Of a DNA stretch of 64,000 bases, positions 51,579 through 59,763 are shown piece by piece (the stretch's first letter is position 1; the number at the start of each line of letters is the position of its first letter). The position numbers and the translations under genes were made by a program. The DNA lies in contig JAFGVN010000002.1 in assembly GCA_016937975.1 (NCBI GenBank), forward strand, positions 20,915-84,914. Reading direction: 5' to 3'. The notes beneath the pieces were generated by a model, which was not told the DNA's origin, ran no database searches, and saw only the letters and a list, made by a program, of their open reading frames with translations. This DNA comes from Clostridia bacterium (GTDB taxonomy: Bacteria; Bacillota; Clostridia; Peptostreptococcales; Acidaminobacteraceae).

Positions 51579-52655
51579 TCAAAACATATTTAGCATTCCG
51601 TCTAAAATTGCAATGGCTGTAACCGCTTCAACGACAGGTACGACTCTAGGCACTATGCAAGGATCATGCCTTCCTTCAATGCTAAGCGTAGTGTTTTCTA
51701 ACGTTTCAATATTAATGGTATTCTGAAGTTTACCTATGGATGGCGTTGCTTTGACCACAACAGTAAAATCCACTGGCATGCCATTGGTAATACCACCAAT
51801 AATGCCTCCATTATGATTTGTCCTTGTCAGTATTTTTTCGTCTTTAGTATAGTAAGCATCATTGCTAGTTGAACCTTGCATATCACTGAGCTTAAAACCT
51901 GTACCAAAAGCCAACCCCTTAATCCCTGGTATAGAAAAAATCAGTTGACTTAAAATGCTTTCAAAGCCATCAAAGAATGGATTACCAACTCCTGCAGGCA
52001 GATTCAATGCGAAACATCTTATTTCTCCACCAATTGAATCTAAATCATCTTTTGCTTCTCTAATTGCTGATTTCATTTCTTCAGCTGTTTCTAAACTCAG
52101 AGTTGGAAAATCTCTCTCCAACAACGCTCGAACATCTTCCATAGAAACATTTTCAAGCCTATGATCTCGTACCATACCAATCTTTGTAATTTGACCACCA
52201 ATTAAAATATTCTTAGCAGACAAAATGCTTTTACAAAGAGCACCCGCAAAAACAAGACCCGCTGTTAATCGTCCTGAGAAGTGGCCACCACCTCTATAAT
52301 CTTGGTAACCATTATATTTTACAAATGCAGTATGATCAGCATGTCCAGGTCTTACTAAATCTTTTATAAGATCATAATCCTTCGATTTAATATTTTTATT
52401 TTCAATAATCATCGTTAAAGGTGCTCCAGTGGTTTTACCCTTGAAAACACCACTAAGAATTTTTATTTCATCATTCTCATTTCTAGGTGTTGACCATGGA
52501 TTTTGTCCTGGTCTTCTTCTATTCATTTCACGCTGAATGTAGTCTAAGTCAACCTCAAATCCAGGAGGTAACGATGAAATGGTTATTCCCACTGCATCAC
52601 CATGTGATTCACCAAAGATGGACAAACCAATATTATGCTTCCAAATGCCACTCAT
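51579..52655 (-). CDS. aroC: Chorismate synthase
   Basis: 358-residue FMN-dependent enzyme forming chorismate from EPSP. Signatures: FGESHGDAVGITI near the start, RPGHADHTAFVKY, YRGGGHFSGR, and GGITNGMPVDFTV near the end. It overlaps the 3' end of aroA by 23 nt and ends the operon. Chorismate feeds the trp operon encoded divergently to the right. Confidence 0.96.
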   Translation of the reverse strand: MSGIWKHNIGLSIFGESHGDAVGITISSLPPGFEVDLDYIQREMNRRRPGQNPWSTPRNENDEIKILSGVFKGKTTGAPLTMIIENKNIKSKDYDLIKDLVRPGHADHTAFVKYNGYQDYRGGGHFSGRLTAGLVFAGALCKSILSAKNILIGGQITKIGMVRDHRLENVSMEDVRALLERDFPTLSLETAEEMKSAIREAKDDLDSIGGEIRCFALNLPAGVGNPFFDGFESILSQLIFSIPGIKGLAFGTGFKLSDMQGSTSNDAYYTKDEKILTRTNHNGGIIGGITNGMPVDFTVVVKATPSIGKLQNTINIETLENTTLSIEGRHDPCIVPRVVPVVEAVTAIAILDGMLNMF

Positions 52656-53916
52656 TAAATATCCCTCCTAAGGTTTTATAATCTTCAAAAAAGTGAGGAT
52701 AAGACTTTGTGATTGCATCACATCCTTCAATATAAACATCTTCTTGGCAAACTAAGGCTGCTACGGCAAGTGACATAACAATTCTATGATCATTCCATCC
52801 TTTTACACGACCACCTTTTAAAGCTCTTACACCTCTAATGATCAAACCGTCCTCTAATTCTTCAATGTCTGCACCTAGTTTGTTTAATTCTGTTGAAATC
52901 GCTTTCAATCGATCACATTCTTTTATACGCAGTCTTTCTGCATTAACAATTCTCGTTTCACCTTCAGAAACTGCTGCTAGAACCGTTAGCACAGGAATAA
53001 TATCCGGGCATTGTGAACCATCAATGACTGTGCATTTTAAAGATTGCTTTTTTACATGGATTTCATCAGCTTCAAAGGTATAATGACCACTCATTTTCTC
53101 AATAATTTCAAGAACTTCACGATCACCTTGCCTTGAATTTTTATTCATGTCACTACAAATTATGTCACCATTAATTAAACCTGCAACCAACCAAAAAGCA
53201 ACTTGTGAAAAGTCCCCTTCTACTTTATAATCTACAGCTTGATAGGATTGAGAACCAGGTATTATGAATTTTTTATAGTCTTCATTGATCACTTGAATAC
53301 CATACTTTTCAAGGACATCCAAAGTCAAATCAATATATCCTTTGGATTCTAAGGATGTGGTAATTTGAATTTCAGAAGGTCCATCTAGTAGCGGTAATGC
53401 ATATAATAGACCTGTGATGAACTGAGAACTTATATCCCCTGGAAGTTGAAAACGACCTGGTTGTAATGGTCCTTTCACGGTTAAAGGCAACTGTTGATTA
53501 TAGGTATATGATATATTCTGTGCATCAAAAATATCAAAATAAGGTCTTAAAGGTCTAAAAACAAGCTGTCCCGTACCAATAAAGGTCAATTCCTCATGAG
53601 TCAATAAGCCTATGGGAATCATAAAACGTAATGTTGACCCTGATTCATGACAATCCATAACAGAATCTATAAGGTTGAAATGATTCCCAAGACCATCAAT
53701 TTTCATTACATGATCCTGATATGTAAGCTTTGCCCCTAAATTCTTCATACAGTTTGTCGTCACCTGTATATCTTTTGACATCATAATGTTTTTCACAGTG
53801 CATTTTCCTTCAGAAAGTGCTGCAGCGATAATACTTCTGTGACTTAGACTTTTTGATGGCGGTATCTTAACTCTCCCCTTTAAAAAGCTACCACCTTTTA
53901 TTTGTACATGATTCAT
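52633..53916 (-). CDS. aroA: 3-phosphoshikimate 1-carboxyvinyltransferase (EPSP synthase)
   Basis: 427 residues. Substrate-binding features: PPSKSLSHRSIIAAALS near the N terminus, SGSTLRFMIP (phosphate/PEP site), GDISSQFITGLL, and KECDRLKAIS and GWNDHRIVMSLAVA near the end. The ATG at 53916 has AGGAG about 8 nt upstream. One base separates it from the aroB stop and it overlaps aroC. Some class signatures differ from AroA of E. coli, so glyphosate class is not assigned. Confidence 0.95.
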   Translation of the reverse strand: MNHVQIKGGSFLKGRVKIPPSKSLSHRSIIAAALSEGKCTVKNIMMSKDIQVTTNCMKNLGAKLTYQDHVMKIDGLGNHFNLIDSVMDCHESGSTLRFMIPIGLLTHEELTFIGTGQLVFRPLRPYFDIFDAQNISYTYNQQLPLTVKGPLQPGRFQLPGDISSQFITGLLYALPLLDGPSEIQITTSLESKGYIDLTLDVLEKYGIQVINEDYKKFIIPGSQSYQAVDYKVEGDFSQVAFWLVAGLINGDIICSDMNKNSRQGDREVLEIIEKMSGHYTFEADEIHVKKQSLKCTVIDGSQCPDIIPVLTVLAAVSEGETRIVNAERLRIKECDRLKAISTELNKLGADIEELEDGLIIRGVRALKGGRVKGWNDHRIVMSLAVAALVCQEDVYIEGCDAITKSYPHFFEDYKTLGGIFNEWHLEA

Positions 53917-53917
53917 T

Positions 53918-54955
53918 TCAATATCTCCTAATAGATGCTTCAAATACCTCAAAGGGTATTTTCACGATTTCAGTTTCACCCACATTTTTAAACATAACCA
54001 AATTAATATCATATCCACTGTTTTTTTTATCTCTCTTCATATAAGGAATCAAATCAGACCAATTATAGTTATAGATATTATTAATTTCAAAAGCATTCAG
54101 CAAGCGATCTAAAGTAATCATAACGGTTTGATTCTCACTTAACTTAGCCATATAATACATGCCAATTAAAACGCACTCGCCATGACTTACTTCATAATTT
54201 TCATAACTTTCAACTGCATGTCCAATGGTATGTCCTAAATTCAGATGCATTCTCAAAAAAGACTCTTTTTCATCCTCTACAACATATCTGCCTTTTATTT
54301 CTACACATTTTAGAACAATCTCTTGAAGATGGCTATACAAAGTTTCTAGTGAAAGATTGGTAAGTTTTTCTACTAATCCTTCATCTACTAACATGGCATA
54401 CTTTATGATTTCACCTAAACCTGATTTGATTTCTCTTATAGGCAGAGTCTTTAAAAAAGCCACATCAATATAGACTGCTTTCGGTTGATAAAAACTACCA
54501 ACCAAATTCTTTCCTTGAGGTATGTTAATGGCGACTTTTCCTCCTACACTACTGTCTACTTGAGCAAGTAAAGACGTCGGCACCTGAATATAATCAATAC
54601 CTCTTAAGTATGTGGATGCTACAAAACCCGCTAGATCTCCAACAACACCACCACCTAAAGCAAGGATTAAATCTTTTCTTGTAAAATTACCTTCAGCAAG
54701 TTTTTCATAGATTTGACTGGCAGTCTCAATACTTTTACTTTTTTCACCATCTGATACAACAAAAGTTTCTATAAAAGTATCTGGATGAATACTAAAAGCA
54801 TTTAAATATAATTCTGAAACAGTTTGATCTGTTATGACCATAATTTTATTATAGGGATGTGTTTGAAGAATTCTATCCAATATTTCATTAAAATAATTCT
54901 CACCAATAAAAATATTATAAGTATATTCCTTCAAATTCATTGTATAAGTATACAT
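53918..54955 (-). CDS. aroB: 3-dehydroquinate synthase
   Basis: 345-residue NAD- and metal-dependent enzyme, second step of the shikimate route. The nucleotide site is GGGVVGDLAGFVASTYLRG, followed by a GKVAINIPQGKNLVG segment; metal ligands are in NLGHTIGHAVE and SHGECVLIGM. The ATG at 54955 is preferred, with AAAGGA about 8 nt upstream. It is the first gene of aroBAC. aroD, aroE and aroK are not in the window. Confidence 0.95.
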   Translation of the reverse strand: MYTYTMNLKEYTYNIFIGENYFNEILDRILQTHPYNKIMVITDQTVSELYLNAFSIHPDTFIETFVVSDGEKSKSIETASQIYEKLAEGNFTRKDLILALGGGVVGDLAGFVASTYLRGIDYIQVPTSLLAQVDSSVGGKVAINIPQGKNLVGSFYQPKAVYIDVAFLKTLPIREIKSGLGEIIKYAMLVDEGLVEKLTNLSLETLYSHLQEIVLKCVEIKGRYVVEDEKESFLRMHLNLGHTIGHAVESYENYEVSHGECVLIGMYYMAKLSENQTVMITLDRLLNAFEINNIYNYNWSDLIPYMKRDKKNSGYDINLVMFKNVGETEIVKIPFEVFEASIRRY

Positions 54956-55008
54956 ATTATTCATCCTTTTATTTATATGACATTTATATTTATTTTCACT
55001 CACTATTT

Positions 55009-55037
55009 ATTGTATCACGTCTTTATATCAACACCAA
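55009..55037 (-). promoter_or_regulatory. Candidate proximal promoter of aroBAC
   Basis: Minus-strand TTGGTG (55037-55032), 17-bp spacer, TACAAT (55014-55009). An extended -10 TGCTATAAT (about 55049-55041) offers an alternative start a little upstream. Confidence 0.5.
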
Positions 55038-55257
55038 TTTATTATAGCAATCTCTAAAAATTTGACGCCATATATTTTTTTAAAAAGCAACACTGCAAAC
55101 ATTGGAATTTCAGGATTTTACCACAAGAGAACTTATATGTTTCAAACACAAATTTGAAGCAATCTTTAAGCCTTTTAAACCTAATTTTTACTTATGGAAA
55201 TCGTATAATTTGATGATACAATAATGTTGAAAATCTTTTCAGAAAATCGATGATTCA

Positions 55258-55287
55258 AATATATATGAATATCTAATCATTTGTCAA
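55258..55287 (-). promoter_or_regulatory. Candidate distal promoter of aroBAC
   Basis: Minus-strand perfect TTGACA (55287-55282), 18-bp spacer, TATATT (55263-55258). If used, it gives a leader of about 295 nt before aroB. It lies back to back with the aroF promoter at 55313. Confidence 0.45.
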
Positions 55288-55312
55288 GGAAAAACTTTTT
55301 TCAAAATATCTA

Positions 55313-55341
55313 TTGACATTCATTTTTTTTAGCATTACAAT
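55313..55341 (+). promoter_or_regulatory. Sigma-A promoter of the aroF-trp operon
   Basis: TTGACA (55313-55318), a 17-bp spacer and TACAAT (55336-55341). It is a near-consensus promoter about 35 bp before the leader-peptide start codon. Confidence 0.85.
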
Positions 55342-55375
55342 TCTCAATAACAAACAAATTTTGGAGGCAAGGAAT

Positions 55376-55540
55376 ATGACTTTTTTAAGCAAAAGTAAAA
55401 AAACAATCATGGCAGAATTGAATAATATGATCGATTTAGCAAAAGCATATTTCTTTTACTTTTTTAACTGGGGTTTCTTCTATTGGAGCGCTGGTTACTT
55501 TACATTCAAATATAAATTCGGGGACTGCTACTCAACGTAG
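55376..55540 (+). CDS. Aromatic-rich leader peptide controlling aroF-trp
   Basis: 54-codon frame with GGAGG 8 nt before the ATG. Codons 25-48 are packed with aromatic residues (YFFYFFNWGFFYW, then YFTFKYKF): 9 Phe, 5 Tyr and 2 Trp in 24 codons. The first 24 residues are ordinary, and the last six codons overlap a segment (55521-55529) that can pair with the left arm of the following terminator. This is the layout of ribosome-stalling attenuation: scarcity of charged Phe-, Tyr- or Trp-tRNA would stall the ribosome, free that segment and prevent termination. The peptide itself probably has no other role. Confidence 0.85.
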   Translation: MTFLSKSKKTIMAELNNMIDLAKAYFFYFFNWGFFYWSAGYFTFKYKFGDCYST

Positions 55541-55562
55541 ATTTTGACATTAGTTTATGGCT

Positions 55563-55592
55563 AAGGAGTTTCCAAGTGGGACTCCTTTTTTT
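55563..55592 (+). terminator. Attenuator terminator before aroF
   Basis: AAGGAGTTTC-CAAGT-GGGACTCCTT gives a 10-bp stem (two G-U pairs) followed by seven T. It lies 22 nt past the leader-peptide stop codon and 68 nt before aroF. GGGACTGCT at 55521-55529 imitates its right arm and can compete for the left arm. Confidence 0.9.
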
Positions 55593-55659
55593 AATACCTT
55601 TTAGATAAGATTTTTACATTACTGGAATAATTCGGATATCAATATACGTGGAGGCAATT

Positions 55660-56526
55660 ATGAAAACTTTACCAATGATTAATAATATTTCAAAACCAAA
55701 GTTCAACTTAGCAAGTCGAGAACATCAAGGAGAAGATACGATCATCAATGTGAAAGGCGTTAAAATTGGTGGTGATCATATGACAATTATTGCAGGTCCC
55801 TGTGCTATAGAAAACGAGTATCAAATGATAACGACTGCAAAGGCGGTTAAGGCTGCAGGAGCAACCATGTTAAGAGGAGGTGCTTATAAGCCGAGAACAT
55901 CTCCCTATAGTTTTCAAGGACTTGAAGAAGAAGGATTAAAATTATTAAAGCAGGCTGGTGACATTACAAACTTACCTACTGTTTCTGAGGTTATATCCAC
56001 TGAAACCTTTGACATTGTGGAAGCCTATGTTGACATCCTTCAGATTGGTACAAGAAATATGCAGAACTTCCCCTTACTAAAACGAGCGGGGCAAAGTAAA
56101 AAGCCTATTCTTTTAAAACGGGGTATGGCAGCAACAATTGAAGAATTACTCATGGCTGCAGAATACATCATGAGCGAAGGTAATCATCAAGTTATCTTAT
56201 GCGAGAGAGGCATTAGAACTTTTGAAACTTATACTAGAAATACCTTGGATCTCAGTGCCGTTCTTGCAGTAAGAAAGCTGTCCCATTTACCCATTATTGT
56301 TGACCCCAGTCACGCAACAGGTCAGCATGATATGATTGAACCGTTATCCAAGGCTTCCATTATCACAGGAGCTCACGGGTTAATGATAGAAGTGCACTAC
56401 CAACCTGAAATTGCACTTTGTGATGGACCACAATCTTTGAAGACTGATGATTTTCATCATTTAATGAGAGAGTTATTTTTCCTTCATGATCATCATTTAC
56501 AACTTAAAAGACAAATCAGAGATTAA
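55660..56526 (+). CDS. aroF: 3-deoxy-7-phosphoheptulonate synthase (DAHP synthase)
   Basis: 288-residue enzyme committing PEP and erythrose-4-phosphate to the shikimate route. Signatures of the AroA-I-beta/KDSA-like type: IIAGPCAIE (metal Cys), GGAYKPRTSPYSFQG, QIGTRNMQNF, LLKRGMAAT, ILCERGIRTFE and VDPSHATGQ. There is no fused chorismate mutase, although the first 30 residues form a short extension. The ATG at 55660 follows GGAGG by 5 nt. It is the first structural gene after the attenuator and leads into a T-box before trpE. Confidence 0.95.
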   Translation: MKTLPMINNISKPKFNLASREHQGEDTIINVKGVKIGGDHMTIIAGPCAIENEYQMITTAKAVKAAGATMLRGGAYKPRTSPYSFQGLEEEGLKLLKQAGDITNLPTVSEVISTETFDIVEAYVDILQIGTRNMQNFPLLKRAGQSKKPILLKRGMAATIEELLMAAEYIMSEGNHQVILCERGIRTFETYTRNTLDLSAVLAVRKLSHLPIIVDPSHATGQHDMIEPLSKASIITGAHGLMIEVHYQPEIALCDGPQSLKTDDFHHLMRELFFLHDHHLQLKRQIRD

Positions 56527-56529
56527 GAG

Positions 56530-56740
56530 TAGTACAATCATCGGAAAGTCACAGCGAGTCAGAATTGGTGAGAGCCTGACACTGAAAGATTATTGGAATG
56601 GACTTATGAGAGCAAACTGAATTCAGTAGGTGCGCCGGGTTCTCCCGTTATAGAGATGACTGATTGTTGGATCAGAAGAAAAATACCAAAAGGTGGCATA
56701 GCGAGTAATCGTCCTTTTTCATAAGGGACGGTTTTTTTCT
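56530..56740 (+). promoter_or_regulatory. tRNA-Trp T-box riboswitch between aroF and trpE
   Basis: Stem I with the CAGCGAGTCAGAATTGGTGAGAGC-type segment (in two parts), a specifier-loop candidate GAATGGAC with TGG (Trp) at 56599-56601, and the T-box core AGGTGGCATAGCG. Its bulge UGGC (56694-56697) pairs with NCCA of a tRNA whose discriminator base is G, as in bacterial tRNA-Trp. The terminator CGTCCTTT...AAGGGACG plus T run (56710-56738) competes with an AAAAGG/CCTTTT antiterminator. Uncharged tRNA-Trp should allow trpE expression. Confidence 0.9.
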
Positions 56741-56788
56741 TTTTTGAGTCCAATAAACTTGAATGATTTTATGAGAAAGGATACGAAA

Positions 56789-58192
56789 ATGATTTTACCA
56801 AAGAAGCATGATTTCTTAAAAGAAACACAGTATTCAAACTTACCTCTATATTCTGTTTTCAACGAAGATGTTTATACACCCATTGGTATTTTTGAAAAAG
56901 TCAAAAGCTTGAATCCAGCTTTTTTACTTGAAAGTGCTGGTGAACATCAAGGAGCTGGCAGATATTCCTACATTGGTATCGATACTTATGATGTAACCAA
57001 TGACTATAGCCATGTCAGTGAGCTAAAAACCAATTCAAAGGCTTTGAAACCTGATTACCTGAAGCGCCTTCCCCCCTTTACCAACGGGATTATTGGTTAT
57101 CTTAGTTATGACTATGTAAAAGACTTATATGGTATCAAGGGATATGATACTCTTCCATATCAATTGATGTCCTGCAAAACCCTTATTGTGATGGATCACT
57201 ATAAGAATCAGTTATATATCATTTATAACGCCAATATAAATGAAAGTGATTACAACTTTGGCGTTAATCGAATCACTGAAATAAACAATCTCTTGTTAAG
57301 TGATATCAAGCGAAGAAACTATAAATTAAAAGGTACACTTAACATTCAATCCAACGTTTCGAAACAGGAGTTTATGGAAGCTGTTAATAAGGCTAAAGAT
57401 TACATCAAAAATGGTGATATTTTTCAGGTTGTTCTTTCACAACAGTTTTCTGCTGAAGTTAATGATTTATGCGCCTTTGAATTGTATAAAAGTGTCCGAA
57501 GAGAAAATCCATCACCTTACTTAAGCTATTTAAGGTATAAAGATCGTACCATTATATGTTCTTCACCTGAAATGCTTATTAAATTTCAGAATCATCAAGT
57601 GGAAACAGTACCAATTGCTGGCACACGGGCTGTAAAAGATGATGGGAAAGATGTAATAAGAGCTGAGGAACTTTTATTAGATCCAAAAGAAAATGCAGAA
57701 CATCTCATGTTGGTGGATTTAAGTCGTAATGATTTAGGAAAAATTGCAAAGCCTGGAACCGTAAAGGTTATTGAGTATTGTAGAATCAAGAAATTTTCAA
57801 AAGTTATGCACCTGGTTTCAAAGGTTACGGCTCAATGTGAAGAAAATATTTCAGGCATTGATACATTGATTTCTGCATTTCCAGCTGGTACGGTCTCTGG
57901 AGCACCTAAAAAAAGAGCATTGGAAATTATTCACGAGCTTGAAAAAACTCCAAGGGATTTATATGCTGGTACAATATTTTATCTGAATGAAGATGGCAAT
58001 TTAAACAGTTGTATAGCCATTAGAACCATTCAAATAAAAGATAACACCTTGACTCTACAAGCAGGTGCAGGCATTGTTTATGATTCAAAACCTGAGGACG
58101 AATATAAAGAGACGATCCATAAAGCATCGGCACTGTTTAACGCCATTGCAAACTTATATGAGGGAGGCTTCCATTATGATTTTAGTCATTGA
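56789..58192 (+). CDS. trpE: Anthranilate synthase component I
   Basis: 467 residues. N-terminal regulatory part with the LLES motif (PAFLLESAGEHQ) that binds Trp for feedback; C-terminal chorismate-binding domain with PIAGTR, LMLVDLSRNDLGK, FPAGTVSGAPKKRALE and the end GAGIVYDSKPEDEYKE. The ATG at 56789 follows AAAGGAT by 6 nt; earlier in-frame starts lie nearer the T-box terminator. It works with TrpG, which overlaps its end by 17 nt. Confidence 0.96.
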   Translation: MILPKKHDFLKETQYSNLPLYSVFNEDVYTPIGIFEKVKSLNPAFLLESAGEHQGAGRYSYIGIDTYDVTNDYSHVSELKTNSKALKPDYLKRLPPFTNGIIGYLSYDYVKDLYGIKGYDTLPYQLMSCKTLIVMDHYKNQLYIIYNANINESDYNFGVNRITEINNLLLSDIKRRNYKLKGTLNIQSNVSKQEFMEAVNKAKDYIKNGDIFQVVLSQQFSAEVNDLCAFELYKSVRRENPSPYLSYLRYKDRTIICSSPEMLIKFQNHQVETVPIAGTRAVKDDGKDVIRAEELLLDPKENAEHLMLVDLSRNDLGKIAKPGTVKVIEYCRIKKFSKVMHLVSKVTAQCEENISGIDTLISAFPAGTVSGAPKKRALEIIHELEKTPRDLYAGTIFYLNEDGNLNSCIAIRTIQIKDNTLTLQAGAGIVYDSKPEDEYKETIHKASALFNAIANLYEGGFHYDFSH

Positions 58193-58766
58193 TAACTATG
58201 ATTCATTTACTTTTAATTTGGTACAACTTCTTAAAATCCACTACGAGTCAGTAATCATTGTAAAAAATGATACCCATACCCTTGAAGAAATATATGATTT
58301 AAACCCTCAAGGCATATTGTTGTCTCCTGGTCCAGGATCCCCTAAAGATGCTGGCATATGTCTTGAACTTGTAAAGGCATTCTATGACAAAATTCCCATC
58401 TTAGGCATATGTCTTGGACATCAAACCATTGCTGAGGCATTTGGAGGACAAATCGTTTTAGCAAACCAATGTGTTCATGGTAAAATCGATTCTATCTCTC
58501 ATGACAAGCAAATGTTATTTCATGATTTGCCTCAACATTTTTCTGCGACAAGATACCATTCTCTTGCCGTATCCGATCAAAATTTGCCAGCTTCATTAAT
58601 GGTGACTGCCAGAAGTGATTCTGATTCATGTATTATGGGACTTCGTCATAAAAAATACTCTGTAGAAGGATTACAATTCCATCCAGAATCTTATATGACA
58701 ACAGTAGGTGAAAAAATCATTCAAAATTTTATTAGTATAGTAAAACATGGAGGCTATTATGTATAG
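58176..58766 (+). CDS. trpG: Anthranilate synthase component II (glutamine amidotransferase)
   Basis: 196 residues, class I amidotransferase supplying ammonia to TrpE. The triad is Cys79 in GICLGHQTI, His169 and Glu171 in FHPES. LSPGPGSPKDAG forms the oxyanion strand. The ATG at 58176 follows AGGGAGG; the longer frame from 58065 lies inside trpE and is rejected. No phosphoribosyltransferase is fused, as trpD is separate. Confidence 0.95.
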   Translation: MILVIDNYDSFTFNLVQLLKIHYESVIIVKNDTHTLEEIYDLNPQGILLSPGPGSPKDAGICLELVKAFYDKIPILGICLGHQTIAEAFGGQIVLANQCVHGKIDSISHDKQMLFHDLPQHFSATRYHSLAVSDQNLPASLMVTARSDSDSCIMGLRHKKYSVEGLQFHPESYMTTVGEKIIQNFISIVKHGGYYV

Positions 58767-59763
58767 AGAATCTATAAGAAAATGCTATGAACCCTTATCT
58801 GTTGGATCGGTTAAAACTATTGCTAAATTTATCTTATCCGGAGATATTTTACCTGAAGAGTCTGCAAGTTTATTGACCGCTTTGAATTTTCAAAAGGATG
58901 AAGAAACTTTACTATCGGGATTTGCACAAGTTCTAAAGGAGCAAACCCATTCATTTAATTATATACCTGGGTGTATAGATGTATGTGGTACAGGTGGAGA
59001 TGGTCATCACACCTTTAACATATCCTCAACGGTGAGTTTACTGCTATCTACACAAATGCCTATAGCAAAGCATGGCAATACTTCCATTACTTCAAAATGT
59101 GGTAGTGCGGATGTTGTTAAAGCCTTAAATCTTCCCTTATATGAAGATCCAAGGGCTATAGAAGCGTCACTGAAAAATAATCATTTTGTTTTTCTCTACG
59201 CCCCCTATTTGCATCAAAAGATGAAACACGTCATGCCTATTAGGAGAAAGCTGAACATCCCTACAATCTTTAACAAAGTTGGTCCCCTCTGTAACCCCTT
59301 CCAGCTTGACTATCAGATTATTGGAGTTTTTGAGGAGTCTCTTATGATGCCAATGGCTAAAGCTATGCAAAGCTTAAATATTAAAAGAGGGGCTGTTGTT
59401 CATGGTCATCTCGGTATGGATGAACTCTCTGCAACTGGACTCAATAAAATCATTTATGTCTATCCCTCTTCATTAGTTGAGGATACAATTGATCCTTTAG
59501 ATTATGCTATACAAAGAAGCAAAATAGAGGATTATGTAGGTGGTACAGTAAATGAAAATGCCAGAATTACTCAAGATATTTTATCAGGAATAAAAGGTCC
59601 AAAGCAGGATATAGTCGCTTTAAATGCAGGACTTGGCTTTTATATAGGCGAAATTTCTAATACCCTGTCAGAAGGCATCCAACTTGCATACGCACTTTTA
59701 AACTCAGGAGAAGGCATTAAGCAATTAAACCTTTTAAGGGAGGAAATTTCATGTCAATTTTAG
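58759..59763 (+). CDS. trpD: Anthranilate phosphoribosyltransferase
   Basis: 334 residues. Motifs: CGTGGDGHHTFNISS (PRPP loop), KHGNTSITSKCGSADVV, and a GPLCNPF helix. The ATG at 59763-minus-end frame start (58759) follows GGAGG by 5 nt and overlaps trpG by 8 nt. It transfers ribose phosphate to anthranilate. Overlaps trpCF start by 13 nt. Confidence 0.95.
   Translation: MYRESIRKCYEPLSVGSVKTIAKFILSGDILPEESASLLTALNFQKDEETLLSGFAQVLKEQTHSFNYIPGCIDVCGTGGDGHHTFNISSTVSLLLSTQMPIAKHGNTSITSKCGSADVVKALNLPLYEDPRAIEASLKNNHFVFLYAPYLHQKMKHVMPIRRKLNIPTIFNKVGPLCNPFQLDYQIIGVFEESLMMPMAKAMQSLNIKRGAVVHGHLGMDELSATGLNKIIYVYPSSLVEDTIDPLDYAIQRSKIEDYVGGTVNENARITQDILSGIKGPKQDIVALNAGLGFYIGEISNTLSEGIQLAYALLNSGEGIKQLNLLREEISCQF

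Noticed and set aside
55313..55375. Upstream extension of the leader frame to 55313
   Set aside because: It would start inside the -35 box of the promoter; GGAGG supports the ATG at 55376.
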